Shown here: piece by piece, positions 41,424-52,400 of the stretch
How positions within the stretch are numbered: the first letter of the stretch is position 1
How the letters are laid out: each line of letters opens with the position of its first letter
Assembly: GCA_035628875.1 (NCBI GenBank)
Contig: DASPIZ010000159.1
Coordinates: forward strand, 5,863-69,862
Direction: 5' to 3'
Source of the DNA: Ohtaekwangia sp035628875
GTDB lineage: Bacteria > Bacteroidota > Bacteroidia > Cytophagales > Cyclobacteriaceae
Length of the DNA: 64,000 nt
Notes under the pieces: model-generated
What the model saw: the letters and a program-made list of their open reading frames with translations, nothing else
Databases searched by the model: none
What the model was told of the DNA's origin: nothing
Position numbers and translations under genes: made by a program

Positions 41424-43538
41424 TTATTTCGCCATTGCGGCACCTTTCACTTCTTCAATTACTTTATCTGCCAGGTTTTTAGGAACCGGCGCATAATGCG
41501 AGAACGTTAATGAAGCTGATGCACGGCCAGATGTAAGGGTTCTTAAGTCTGTGATGTATCCAAAAAGTTCTTTTAAAGGAACATCAGCCTTGATAATCTG
41601 TGCACCAGCACGTGTATCCATCCCTTTCATTACACCGCGTCTTCTGTTGAGGTCACCGGTTACAGAACCTGTGTATTCATCTGGACTCATTACTTCAACT
41701 GACATAATTGGCTCTAACAATTGTGGAGCACATTTAGAGGCAGCCTCTTTGAATCCGATTCTCGCAGCTAATTCGAAAGACAATGAGTCAGAGTCAACGT
41801 CATGGTAAGAACCATGGAACAGACGCACACGCATATTGTCAATCGGATATCCAGCTAATGGTCCATTCACCATCGCGCTTTCAAAACCTTTTTGAACTGG
41901 CTGAATGAATTCACGTGGAATTACACCACCAACGATATCATTCACAAATTCCAATCCGTCCTTATCACCTTCTTTAAGTTCGCGTGGGCCGATCTCAAAT
42001 ACGATATCAGCAAATTTACCACGTCCACCGGTTTGTTTCTTGTATACTTCCTTGTGTTCGATCGATTTGGTAAGCGCTTCCTTGTAGGCAACCTGAGGAG
42101 CCCCCTGATTGATTTCTACTTTAAATTCACGCTTTAAACGATCAATGATAATCTCAAGGTGCAATTCACCCATACCACGCAGGATCGTCTGACCTGTTTC
42201 CTGGTCTGTATGGACACGAAGTGTAGGATCTTCTTCCACCAGTTTAGCGATTGCCATACCGAGCTTATCAACATCAGCCTGCTTCTTAGGTTCGATAGCA
42301 TAACCGATAACGGGTTCCGGGAACACCATTGATTCCAACACCACTTTGCGTTTCTCATCACAAAGGGTATCTCCTGTTTTGATATCCTTAAAACCAACTA
42401 CCGCGCCAATGTCACCCGCAGGTAAACGCTCGATTTGGTTTTGCTTATTGGCGTGCATTTGAAACACGCGTGAGATGCGTTCTTTATTTTCAGAACGCGT
42501 ATTGAAAACGTAAGAGCCTGATTCAAGCACACCTGAATAAGCGCGAATGAAACACAGACGTCCTACAAATGGATCAGTCGCAATTTTAAACGCAAGGGCA
42601 GCAAAAGGTTCGGTTTCATCCGGGCGAATAACAACTTCTTCATTCGTATCAGGATTAATCCCGATGATATCATCCTTGTCTAATGGTGATGGCAATAATT
42701 CCATCACATAATCAAGCATGGTTTGAACACCCTTATTTTTGAACGAAGAGCCACACACCATAGGAATAACTTTCATTGCGATAGTTGCCTTACGAAGTGC
42801 AGTAAGAATTTCGACTTCCGTGATAGAATCAGGATTTTCGAAAAATTTCTCCATTAATGACTCATCAAATTCAGCTACGGCTTCAAGAAGTTTTTCTCTG
42901 TATTCTTTAACTTCCTCCTCCATATCAGCTGGAATTGGTATAACTTCAAAGGTCATACCTTTATCTGCTTCGTTCCAGATAATACCACGGTTGTTGATCA
43001 AGTCAACCACACCACGAAAATTTTCTTCAGAACCGATTGGCAACTGGAGTGCCACAGCATTACTTCCTAATTTCTCCTTCACCTGCTTGCAAACGCCGAG
43101 GAAATCTGAGCCTGCACGGTCCATCTTGTTAACAAAGCCTATGCGTGCTACTTTATAGTTATCGGCCAGGCGCCAGTTGGTTTCCGATTGTGGTTCAACA
43201 CCGTCAACTGCGCTAAATAAGAATACAAGACCATCCAATACACGTAAAGAGCGATTTACCTCAACGGTAAAATCCACGTGACCCGGTGTATCGATAATGT
43301 TTACATTGTATTTATTCTCTCTGTAGTTCCAGAAAACCGTTGTGGCTGCAGAAGTAATGGTGATACCACGCTCCTGTTCTTGGGCCATCCAGTCCATCGT
43401 TGCAGCACCTTCGTGTACTTCACCAAGCTTGTGGCTTACACCGGCGTAGAAAAGAATACGTTCTGTAGTTGTAGTCTTTCCAGCGTCAATGTGTGCCGCG
43501 ATACCAATATTTCTGGTGTATTTAAGATCTCTTGCCAT
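41424..43538 (-). CDS. fusA: Elongation factor G
   Basis: 704 residues. GTPase motifs: AHIDAGKTTTTERIL (P loop, 15-29), RGITITSAATT (switch I), DTPGHVDFT and NKMDRAG. Domains II to V follow, with GMGELHLEIIIDRLKREF in domain III and the loop IV region GGVIPREFIQPV. It translocates tRNA and mRNA. It follows rpsG by 18 bases. Confidence 0.98.
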   Translation of the reverse strand: MARDLKYTRNIGIAAHIDAGKTTTTERILFYAGVSHKLGEVHEGAATMDWMAQEQERGITITSAATTVFWNYRENKYNVNIIDTPGHVDFTVEVNRSLRVLDGLVFLFSAVDGVEPQSETNWRLADNYKVARIGFVNKMDRAGSDFLGVCKQVKEKLGSNAVALQLPIGSEENFRGVVDLINNRGIIWNEADKGMTFEVIPIPADMEEEVKEYREKLLEAVAEFDESLMEKFFENPDSITEVEILTALRKATIAMKVIPMVCGSSFKNKGVQTMLDYVMELLPSPLDKDDIIGINPDTNEEVVIRPDETEPFAALAFKIATDPFVGRLCFIRAYSGVLESGSYVFNTRSENKERISRVFQMHANKQNQIERLPAGDIGAVVGFKDIKTGDTLCDEKRKVVLESMVFPEPVIGYAIEPKKQADVDKLGMAIAKLVEEDPTLRVHTDQETGQTILRGMGELHLEIIIDRLKREFKVEINQGAPQVAYKEALTKSIEHKEVYKKQTGGRGKFADIVFEIGPRELKEGDKDGLEFVNDIVGGVIPREFIQPVQKGFESAMVNGPLAGYPIDNMRVRLFHGSYHDVDSDSLSFELAARIGFKEAASKCAPQLLEPIMSVEVMSPDEYTGSVTGDLNRRRGVMKGMDTRAGAQIIKADVPLKELFGYITDLRTLTSGRASASLTFSHYAPVPKNLADKVIEEVKGAAMAK

Positions 43539-43556
43539 GTTTTTACTAAACCTCTT

Positions 43557-44024
43557 TTAGAATCTAAAATGAGAGAATGCTTTGTTAGCTTCTGCCATTC
43601 TATGTGTGTCGTCCTTCTTTTTAATCGCTGCACCTTCTCCTTTTGAGGCGGCAATGATTTCCGCTGCCAGTTTATCCATCATAGTTTTTTCACCACGAAG
43701 CCTTGAGTAATCGATAAGCCATTTAATGCTTAGGTTTACTTTGCGTTCAGGACGGATTTCAACAGGTACCTGGAATGTTGCTCCACCTACTCTCCGGCTC
43801 TTTACTTCCACAGAAGGTGTAAGGTTATTCATTGCACGCTTCCATACTTCAAGACCGCTTTCGCTGGTTTTCTTTTCAACAACTTCAATTGCATCGTAGA
43901 AGATACCGTAGGCAGTACTTTTCTTTCCCTGCTCCATCAGGTAGTTAACGAACTTTGTTACAAGTGTGTCACTGAACTTAGGGTCAGGAAGAAGATATCT
44001 TTTCTTTGGTTTTGACTTTCTCAT
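43557..44024 (-). CDS. rpsG: 30S ribosomal protein S7
   Basis: 155 residues. Contains SDTLVTKFVNYLMEQGKKSTAYGIFYDA near 19-46, the signature for the start, and the beta-hairpin region RVGGATFQVPVEIRPERK. S7 nucleates the 30S head and binds the E-site tRNA. It follows rpsL by 13 bases. Confidence 0.98.
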   Translation of the reverse strand: MRKSKPKKRYLLPDPKFSDTLVTKFVNYLMEQGKKSTAYGIFYDAIEVVEKKTSESGLEVWKRAMNNLTPSVEVKSRRVGGATFQVPVEIRPERKVNLSIKWLIDYSRLRGEKTMMDKLAAEIIAASKGEGAAIKKKDDTHRMAEANKAFSHFRF

Positions 44025-44037
44025 GGCTTAATTCCTG

Positions 44038-44460
44038 TTATTTCTTTCCTTTAGCTGGAGCACCTTTACCTGCCGGTGCTGCTGCACCTGGCTTAGGACG
44101 TTTTGCTCCATATTTAGAACGACTCTGAAGACGACCATTAACACCTGCTGTATCAAGCGCACCACGAATGATGTGGTAACGTACCCCAGGAAGGTCCTTT
44201 ACACGACCACCACGGATCAACACGATAGAGTGTTCCTGGAGGTTATGTCCTTCACCCGGAATGTAAGCGTTTACTTCTTTTCCGCTTACTAGACGCACCC
44301 TGGCTACTTTTCGCATAGCAGAGTTCGGTTTTTTAGGGGTCGTGGTGTACACACGTGTACATACGCCGCGTTTCTGTGGGCACGAATCAAGAGCGGGAGA
44401 CTTAGACTTAAACGTCAATTTCTTCCGTCCTTTTCTTACAAGTTGTTGAATGGTAGGCAT
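44038..44460 (-). CDS. rpsL: 30S ribosomal protein S12 with short basic C-terminal tail
   Basis: 140 residues. MPTIQQLVRKGRKK opens the protein and TTPKKPNSAMRKVARVRLVSGKEV follows, with K43 in the streptomycin-sensitive wild-type state. The later loop VLIRGGRVKDLPGVRYHIIRG is also unchanged. After residue 122 there is a short Pro/Ala/Lys tail (PGAAAPAGKGAPAKGKK) beyond the usual end. It is the first gene of the operon, behind a consensus promoter. Confidence 0.98.
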   Translation of the reverse strand: MPTIQQLVRKGRKKLTFKSKSPALDSCPQKRGVCTRVYTTTPKKPNSAMRKVARVRLVSGKEVNAYIPGEGHNLQEHSIVLIRGGRVKDLPGVRYHIIRGALDTAGVNGRLQSRSKYGAKRPKPGAAAPAGKGAPAKGKK

Positions 44461-44499
44461 TTATATTTTCTTTTATAAACCTTTCAAAATTTAGGACTG

Positions 44500-44529
44500 C
44501 AAAGGTATTTAAAGTAACAGACCTTGCAA
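44500..44529 (-). promoter_or_regulatory. Promoter of rpsL-rpsG-fusA-rpsJ
   Basis: On the minus strand, TTG (44527-44529), 19 bases, TACCTTTG (44500-44507), then GCAGTCC. It is the same architecture and start-site motif as the rplC and tRNA-Trp promoters. The leader to rpsL is only about 35 bases. Confidence 0.88.
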
Positions 44530-44633
44530 AGCCCCTTTTGAATATTTTTGAAATAACTCCCTAGTATTTAGCTGTTTTTGAATGACTTCCTCGATTCAGG
44601 AGGGACAACGACAGAAAATACATGATTAAGTCT

Positions 44634-44957
44634 TTAAGCTTCACCCATTGTACCTCCAAAGTTCATTGGAAATTTTGGCATATCATCCGTTCGCTTTATA
44701 GGCCCGAACGAAGCTTCATACTTGTCAATATTATCCTTTAAAGCGGTTAAAAAACGCTTTGCATGTTCAGGGGTAATCACAACGCGTGATTTCACCTTAG
44801 CCTTAGGCACGCCAGGCATTAACCGAATGAAATCGATTACAAATTCACTGTTGGAATGTGCGATCATTGCCAGGTTTGAATAGATGCCTTCCGCAATTTC
44901 CTCGGTAAGCTCAATATTAATCTGGTTCTGGTTTTGTTTATTTTTGTCGTCTGCCAT
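44634..44957 (-). CDS. DUF3467 domain protein
   Basis: 107 residues. A charged start (MADDKNKQNQNQINIELTEE) leads into the compact domain EGIYSNLAMIAHSNSEFVIDFIRLMPGVPKAKVKSRVVITPEHAKRFLTAL (split here over residues about 23-75), ending GPIKRTDD and FPMNFGGTMGEA. DUF3467 proteins are small and of unknown function; in Bacteroidota they commonly neighbour rpoC. It is 81 bases downstream of rpoC, beyond the terminator hairpin, so it may have its own promoter. Confidence 0.88.
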   Translation of the reverse strand: MADDKNKQNQNQINIELTEEIAEGIYSNLAMIAHSNSEFVIDFIRLMPGVPKAKVKSRVVITPEHAKRFLTALKDNIDKYEASFGPIKRTDDMPKFPMNFGGTMGEA

Positions 44958-44987
44958 TATTCGCTCTACGTTTTAGACGCTTACAAT

Positions 44988-45019
44988 AAAAAAGGGTTGA
45001 CCTCTTAGGAAGTCAACCC
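44988..45019 (-). terminator. Intrinsic terminator after rpoC
   Basis: GGGTTGAC (44994-45001) pairs perfectly with GTCAACCC (45012-45019) across a ten-base loop. On the minus strand the stem is followed by TTTTTTATTG. It lies 20 bases past the rpoC stop and closes the rplK-rpoC transcription unit. Confidence 0.88.
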
Positions 45020-45038
45020 GTTGAAAACTTAATATGAT

Positions 45039-48000
45039 TTAGTCCTGAAGCTCACGTTCTCTGTCACGGGCGCGTTCGGCGGCCGAGACCATAGACTCGT
45101 ATTCATCTTTATGGGTAACCAGAATGTCATTATAAGCACGTTGACCTGTACCAGCAGGAATCAAGTGTCCGACAATTACGTTCTCTTTCATACCCAGCAA
45201 GGCATCTGTCTTACCGCGAATTGCAGCTTCACTCAGCACCTTTGTAGTTTCCTGGAACGACGCTGCAGATAGCCAGCTTTCTGTTTTCAGCGACGCCTGG
45301 GTAATACCCTGAAGCGTTGGTCTTGAAACAGCAGGCATCGCATCGCGAACTTCAACCAATTTCTGGTCTTTTCTACGCAACACTGAGTTCTCATCCCTTA
45401 ACTCACGAGCCGTAATGATCTGACCTGGTTTAAACGTTGGCGAGTCTCCGGCTTCAATAACAACTTTCTTATCGAGAACAGTGTCGTTATCTTCACGGAA
45501 CTGCAATTTATCAACATATTCTCCTGGGAGGAAACTTGTGTCTCCCGGATCAATAATTTCAACCTTCTGCATCATCTGGCTTACGATCGCTTCAATGTGC
45601 TTATCATTGATCTTCACACCTTGCAGGCGGTAAACTTCCTGAATTTCATTTACAAGATACTCCTGTACTGCAGTTGGTCCTTTGATCGATAAGATATCTG
45701 AAGGCGTAATCGAACCATCAGATAATGGCTGACCCGCTTTCACAAAGTCATTATCCTGTACCAGGATGTGTTTCGAAAGCGGAACTAAATAACGCTTTTG
45801 AACGCCATCGCGTGATTCGATGAATATTTCGCGATTACCACGCTTGATACCACCGTAGGTTACCACACCATCGATTTCACTTACTACCGCCGGATTAGAC
45901 GGGTTCCGCGCTTCGAACAATTCAGTCACCCTAGGAAGACCCCCCGTTATGTCACGGGATTTACCCATGGTACGTGGGATTTTTGCAAGCACCTGACCTG
46001 CTTTGATCTGATCACCAGCATCCACTGCAAGGTGAGCGCCAACCGGAATGTTATATCCTTTTGAATCGTTTTTACCCTTAACAATAACCGCAGGGTTTTT
46101 TGTCTTATCACGCGTTTCGGTGATTACCTTTTCGCGGTGACCCGTTTGTTCATCAGATTCCTCCTTAAACGTTACACCTTCGATGATAGATTCGTATTCA
46201 ATCGTTCCGTCGAACTCTGACAGGATAACCGCATTGTACGGATCCCAATAACAAAGCTCTTCACCTTTCTCTACCTCCTGACCATCTTTCACCTTAAGGA
46301 AAGCGCCGTATGGAACGTGGTTGGTAATCAACACACGATTCTTTTCTTTATCCACGATTCGAATCTCACCGGTACGACCCATCACAATTTTCACCGGATT
46401 ATTGTCATTGTCGGTAGATTCAATGAAACGAACACCTTCAAACTCAAGTGTACCAGGTAATTTTGCCTTGATGTTTGCTTCTACGGCGATGTTAGATGCG
46501 GTACCCCCTACGTGGAATGTACGCAATGTAAGCTGTGTTCCAGGTTCACCAATTGACTGTGCTGCGATAACGCCTACAGCTTCACCCTTCTGAACCATGT
46601 TACCGGTTGCCAGGTTACGGCCATAACATTTTGCACAACCACCTTGCTTGGATTCACAAGTTAACAGCGACCTGATTTCAACCTCTTCAATAGCAGCTTC
46701 TTCAATACGTTTTGCAATTTCATCTGTGATCTCGCTGTTTGTAGGGACAATCAATTCATCCGTAAGCGGATCAAAGACATCATGTACGGTTACCCTTCCA
46801 AGGATACGCTCGGAAAGTGGTTCTACGATATCCTCGTTATCTTTTAACGCAGTTACTTTAAGTCCGCGCAATGTTCCGCAATCCTCTTCCGTAACAACCA
46901 GATCGTGCGCTACGTCAACCAATCTCCTGGTAAGATATCCTGCATCGGCAGTTTTCAAGGCTGTATCGGCAAGACCTTTACGCGCACCGTGCGTTGAGAT
47001 AAAGTATTCCAATACATCCAATCCTTCTTTAAAGTTGGAAAGGATCGGGTTCTCAATAATGGATCCTACTGAACCTGCAAGGTTTTTCTGTGGCTTGGCC
47101 ATCAGACCCCGCATTCCACCTAACTGACGAATTTGTTCTCTCGAACCACGCGCACCGGAGTGCATCATCATATAGATCGAGTTGAACCCTTGCTGATCAT
47201 CTTCCAGCTGGCGCATCAGGGTTGTTGTCAACAACGTGTTGGTACGCGTCCAGATATCGATTACCTGGTTATACCGTTCGTTATCGGTAATCAGACCCAT
47301 CATATAGTTATTCCAGACTGCATCAACCTCTTCTTGCGCATTAGCAACAAGCTTCTCTTTTTCAGCAGGAACTTTCACATCGTTCAATCCCATGGACAGA
47401 CCACCTTTGTAGGCCATCTGGAATCCAAGTTCTTTAATATCATCCAGGAACTTTGCAGTTTTAGATTGGCCCGCAATTTTGTAAATCTCGGAGATAATGG
47501 TCTGCAGTTTTTTCTTTGTTAAGAGTTCATCCACAAAACCTACTTCTTCGGGTACATTCTGATTGAAGATCACGCGACCAGTTACAGTATCGATCATCTT
47601 CATCGATAATTCGCCAGTCTTCTTATCCAACACCGACACACGTACTTTAATGTTCGCGTGTTTAGAAAGTTTTCCTTCGTTAAAAGCTACAATTACTTCT
47701 TCAGCCGAATAGAAACGTTTTCCTTCACCGATGATCGGGTGTTCAGGTGTACTCTTTCTTCCTTTGGTCAGATAATACAGACCAAGTACCATGTCCTGAG
47801 AAGGCACAGTAATAGGTGCACCGTTGGCTGGGTTTAGGATATTGTGTGATGAAAGCATCAACAAAGACGCTTCCAGAATCGCCTCCTGACCCAGTGGTAC
47901 GTGTACCGCCATCTGATCCCCATCAAAGTCGGCGTTGAAGGCCGTACATACTAATGGGTGAAGTTGGATCGCTTTCCCTTCAATAAGTTTTGGTTGAAAA

Positions 48001-49349
48001 GCCTGGATACCAAGTCTGTGAAGTGTTGGAGCACGGTTCAAAAGAACAGGATGTCCTTTCAATACGTTTTCCAAAATATCCCAGATCACCGGATCTTTCC
48101 TATCTACAATCTTCTTTGCAGACTTAACCGTTTTTACGATACCTCTTTCAATGAGTTTCCTGATAATAAACGGCTTGAATAATTCAGCTGCCATATCCTT
48201 AGGAAGACCGCATTCGTGTAGTTTTAATTCTGGTCCTACCACAATTACAGAACGACCAGAGTAATCTACACGTTTACCCAACAGGTTTTGACGGAAACGT
48301 CCCTGCTTACCTTTCAGCATATCACTCAGGGATTTCAATGCACGGTTTCCATCAGAACGCACGGCATTTACTTTACGAGAGTTGTCAAACAATGAGTCAA
48401 CAGCTTCCTGTAGCATACGCTTCTCGTTACGAAGAATAACTTCAGGCGCTTTAATATCAATCAATCTTTTTAAACGGTTGTTACGGATTATAACACGTCT
48501 GTAAAGATCATTCAAATCAGATGTTGCAAAACGACCACCATCCAACGGCACCAATGGACGCAATTCCGGAGGAATTACAGGAACCATTTTAATCACCATC
48601 CATTCAGGCTTGTTTTCAATACGGGTACGCGCGTCGCGGAATGCTTCCACAACTTTAAGGCGTTTTAAAGCTTCAGCTTTACGTTGCTGAGAAGTGTCAG
48701 TTGCAGCCTGGTGACGTAGTTCATATGAAAGCTCATCTAACGCTGTTCTCGATAATAACATCTCAAGCGCATCAGCACCCATCTTGGCGATAAATTTCTT
48801 CGGATCGTTATCGTCCAGTAATTGGTTTTCACGCGGTAACTTATCAAGGATATCCAGGTACTCCTCTTCTGTAAGGAAGTCGAGTCTGTTGATGCCATCT
48901 TCTTCCTTCACACCAGGTTGAATAACAACATAGCGTTCGTAGTAGATGATCTGATCCAGTTTCTTAGTCGCAAGACCAAGCAGATAACCAATCTTATTTG
49001 GAAGAGAACGGAAATACCAAATATGTGCTACCGGTACAACCAGTTCAATGTGACCCATCCGTTCGCGTCTTACCTTCTTCTCTGTAACTTCTACACCACA
49101 GCGATCGCAGATAATGCCTTTATACCGGATTCTTTTATACTTACCACAATGACATTCCCAATCTTTTACAGGACCAAAAATCCGCTCACAGAACAACCCT
49201 CCCATTTCAGGCTTGTATGTTCTATAGTTGATGGTCTCCGGCTGTGTTACCTCACCATGTGAGCTTTCCAGAATTGATTCTGGTGAAGCAAGACTGATGG
49301 TGATCCTGGAGAAGTCGTTGTTGATCTTTTTATTTTTTCTGAAAGACAT
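45039..49349 (-). CDS. rpoC: DNA-directed RNA polymerase beta' subunit
   Basis: 1436 residues, the normal length for Bacteroidota. N-terminal zinc site C66, C68, C81, C84. The Mg-binding catalytic loop NADFDGDQMAVHVPL lies near 470. The second zinc site is CESKQGGCAKCYGRN near 898-912, and the trigger-loop region VGVIAAQSIGEPGTQLTLRTFH follows. It is 96 bases after rpoB, with an imperfect hairpin between them. Confidence 0.99.
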   Translation of the reverse strand: MSFRKNKKINNDFSRITISLASPESILESSHGEVTQPETINYRTYKPEMGGLFCERIFGPVKDWECHCGKYKRIRYKGIICDRCGVEVTEKKVRRERMGHIELVVPVAHIWYFRSLPNKIGYLLGLATKKLDQIIYYERYVVIQPGVKEEDGINRLDFLTEEEYLDILDKLPRENQLLDDNDPKKFIAKMGADALEMLLSRTALDELSYELRHQAATDTSQQRKAEALKRLKVVEAFRDARTRIENKPEWMVIKMVPVIPPELRPLVPLDGGRFATSDLNDLYRRVIIRNNRLKRLIDIKAPEVILRNEKRMLQEAVDSLFDNSRKVNAVRSDGNRALKSLSDMLKGKQGRFRQNLLGKRVDYSGRSVIVVGPELKLHECGLPKDMAAELFKPFIIRKLIERGIVKTVKSAKKIVDRKDPVIWDILENVLKGHPVLLNRAPTLHRLGIQAFQPKLIEGKAIQLHPLVCTAFNADFDGDQMAVHVPLGQEAILEASLLMLSSHNILNPANGAPITVPSQDMVLGLYYLTKGRKSTPEHPIIGEGKRFYSAEEVIVAFNEGKLSKHANIKVRVSVLDKKTGELSMKMIDTVTGRVIFNQNVPEEVGFVDELLTKKKLQTIISEIYKIAGQSKTAKFLDDIKELGFQMAYKGGLSMGLNDVKVPAEKEKLVANAQEEVDAVWNNYMMGLITDNERYNQVIDIWTRTNTLLTTTLMRQLEDDQQGFNSIYMMMHSGARGSREQIRQLGGMRGLMAKPQKNLAGSVGSIIENPILSNFKEGLDVLEYFISTHGARKGLADTALKTADAGYLTRRLVDVAHDLVVTEEDCGTLRGLKVTALKDNEDIVEPLSERILGRVTVHDVFDPLTDELIVPTNSEITDEIAKRIEEAAIEEVEIRSLLTCESKQGGCAKCYGRNLATGNMVQKGEAVGVIAAQSIGEPGTQLTLRTFHVGGTASNIAVEANIKAKLPGTLEFEGVRFIESTDNDNNPVKIVMGRTGEIRIVDKEKNRVLITNHVPYGAFLKVKDGQEVEKGEELCYWDPYNAVILSEFDGTIEYESIIEGVTFKEESDEQTGHREKVITETRDKTKNPAVIVKGKNDSKGYNIPVGAHLAVDAGDQIKAGQVLAKIPRTMGKSRDITGGLPRVTELFEARNPSNPAVVSEIDGVVTYGGIKRGNREIFIESRDGVQKRYLVPLSKHILVQDNDFVKAGQPLSDGSITPSDILSIKGPTAVQEYLVNEIQEVYRLQGVKINDKHIEAIVSQMMQKVEIIDPGDTSFLPGEYVDKLQFREDNDTVLDKKVVIEAGDSPTFKPGQIITARELRDENSVLRRKDQKLVEVRDAMPAVSRPTLQGITQASLKTESWLSAASFQETTKVLSEAAIRGKTDALLGMKENVIVGHLIPAGTGQRAYNDILVTHKDEYESMVSAAERARDRERELQD

Positions 49350-49407
49350 ATATCAAGTTTTCAGTTTGTTGTTTACTTATTTAATCCGAAAGTCGGGAAA
49401 GTTAGCC

Positions 49408-49433
49408 AGTCCGAAAGACGAATCCTCCGGACT
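49408..49433 (-). other. Hairpin in the rpoB-rpoC gap
   Basis: AGTCCG (49408-49413) pairs with CGGACT (49428-49433) around a 14-base loop. There is no T run after it, so it is more likely an mRNA processing or stability element than a terminator. Confidence 0.35.
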
Positions 49434-49445
49434 TTCTGATCCTTG

Positions 49446-52400
49446 TTAATCCATAGTGATCTCAAGCGCCAGACCTCTTAACTCGTGAACCAATACATTG
49501 AATGATTCAGGAATATTTGGCTTGCGCATGTTTTCACCTTTTACAATGGCTTCGTAAGCTTTGGCCCGGCCAATCACATCATCCGATTTGATCGTCAGGA
49601 TTTCCTGAAGGATATGCGATGCACCGAATGCTTCGATTGCCCAAACCTCCATTTCTCCAAAACGCTGACCACCGAATTGTGCTTTACCACCAAGAGGCTG
49701 CTGCGTGATCAACGAGTAAGGCCCGATAGAACGTGCGTGCATCTTATCATCCACGAGGTGACCAAGTTTCAACATATAGGCGATACCTACGGTAACCGGC
49801 TGATCAAATTTAGCTCCGGTCAAACCGTCGTATAAATAGGATCTTCCATATTCAGGCAGGCCTGCCTCTGTCAATTCACTCTGCACTTGTTCCAGTGTAG
49901 CACCATCAAAAATTGGTGTAGCATATGTCCTTCCAAGTTTCAATCCAGCCCAAGCCAATACGGTTTCGTAAATCTGCCCGAGATTCATACGCGATGGTAC
50001 ACCAAGCGGATTCAAACAGATATCAACAGGTGTTCCATCTTCAAGGAACGGCATATCTTCTTCACGAACGATTCTCGCTACCACACCCTTGTTACCGTGA
50101 CGACCTGCCATCTTATCACCTACTTTCAGTTTACGCTTCTTGGCAATGTACACCTTCGCCAGTTGAACAATCCCCGTTGGTAATTCATCACCCACTTCAA
50201 GGGTAAAACGTTCACGCTTAAATTCACCGGCGTATGTATTGCGTTTCACCAGGTAGTTTTTCACTAACTGACCGATCAAATCGTTGGTATGTTCATCGCC
50301 AGACCAGTTTTCAAGGCTGATATCAGCAATCAGGTTCACTTCTTCAGGAACGTTATAATTGCTCTCATCGCGATAGATGTTCTTATCCGGGAAGAGATTG
50401 TTTTCAATCACCTTCTGTGAGAACTTCACGCCTTTGCTTACCAGCTCATCACCGAACTTGTGCTTCACACCATTGCTGGTTTTTCCGTTCAACAGTTCGG
50501 ACAATTTATTAATCATTTCGGTACGCAACTCAGCAAGTTGCTTACTGTACTTGTTCTTTAATGCATCCAGCTCTTTCTTCGACTTGGTCCGCACATCTTT
50601 ATCGCGTTTCGGCCTTGAGAAAAGCTTGGTATCGATAACAACGCCTTTCAGGGATGGCGGTGCTTTAAGCGATGCATCTTTCACATCACCTGCTTTGTCA
50701 CCAAAGATAGCCCGCAATAGTTTTTCTTCCGGAGTCGGATCTGTTTCGCCTTTCGGGGTGATCTTACCGATCAGAATATCACCTTCGCGAACTTCAGCAC
50801 CAACACGAATGATACCGTTTTCATCGAGATGTTTAACGGCTTCTTCACTAACATTTGGAATCTCGGAAGTCAATTCTTCTTCACCACGTTTTGTATCACG
50901 CACTTCGAGTTCGAATTCCTCGATGTGAATAGACGTATACACGTCATCACGCACTACACGTTCGGAGATAACAATGGCATCCTCGAAATTATATCCCTGC
51001 CACGGCATGTAAGCCACCAATAGGTTGCGACCAAGTGCCAATTCTCCATTTGCCGTTGCATATCCCTGGCAGACTGGCTGACCCTTCACTACTTTCTCAC
51101 CTTTTTTCACCAACGGTGTAAGGTTGATACACGTATCCTGGTTGGTTCTTCTGAACTTAATCAGGTTATAGGTTTTGTATTCGTTATCGAAGCTTACCAG
51201 TTGCTGTTCAGGAGAAACATCATACTTAATGATAATCTTCTTCGCATCAACAAAATCAACAACACCAGTTCCCTCAGCGAGAATAAGCGCACGTGAATCA
51301 AGGGCAACACGACCTTCGAGACCTGTACCAACGATCGGCGCTTCGGGGCGCATCAATGGCACGGCCTGACGTTGCATGTTTGAACCCATCAATGCACGGT
51401 TCGCATCATCGTGTTCAAGGAATGGAATCATGGAAGCCGCAACAGAAACGATCTGATTTGGCGCAATGTCCATGAACTTAAGATCCTTCGGTTCGATTAC
51501 CGGGAAGTCTCCTTCAAAACGCGCTTTTATTTTTTCATCTATAAATTCTCCGGTAGGCTTCAACGGCATTTTAGCTTGCGCGATGTAGTTGGTATCCTCT
51601 TCTTCAGCAGTAAGGAATACTACCGGCTCTTTTATTTTTACTTTCCCATTTTCAACCTTGCGGTAAGGCGTCTCGATAAAGCCCATCTTGTTCACTTTGG
51701 CGTGAACGCAAAGCGAAGAGATCAGACCGATATTCGGACCTTCCGGAGTTTCAATGGTACAAAGACGACCATAGTGTGTATAATGAACGTCACGAACTTC
51801 AAAACCTGCACGTTCACGTGACAGACCACCAGGACCAAGGGCAGACATTCTGCGCTTGTGTGTAATCTCAGCGAGTGGATTGGTTTGATCCATAAACTGA
51901 GACAACTGGTTTGTTCCAAAGAACGAATTGATCACCGACGATAATGTACGCGCATTGATAAGGTCAACCGGTTTAAAGTCTTCGTTATCGCGAACGTTCA
52001 TTCTTTCTTTGATTGTTCTCGCCATACGGGCAAGACCAACACCAAATTGTGAATACAACTGTTCCCCTACTGTTCTAACACGTCTGTTACTCAAGTGGTC
52101 AATATCATCGATCAAGGCCTTGGAGTTTATGAGACCGATCAGGTATTTCACAATAAGAATAATATCTTCCTTTGTTAAAACACGTTGATCTGAGCTGATA
52201 TCAAGACCGAGCTTTTTGTTAATTCTATAACGTCCTACTTCACCTAGGTCATAACGTTTCTCACTGAAGAACAGGCTTTGGATAATATCCCGAGCGGTCT
52301 GTTCATCCGGTGCTTCAGTATTTCTCAACTGGCGGTAGATGTACTCAACAGCTTCTTTTTCAGAGTTGGATGTATCCTTCGCCAGCGTATTAAAGATGAT

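Noticed and set aside
47133..47522. Long plus-strand frames opposite rpoC and rpoB
   Set aside because: Antisense shadows of conserved coding sequence.
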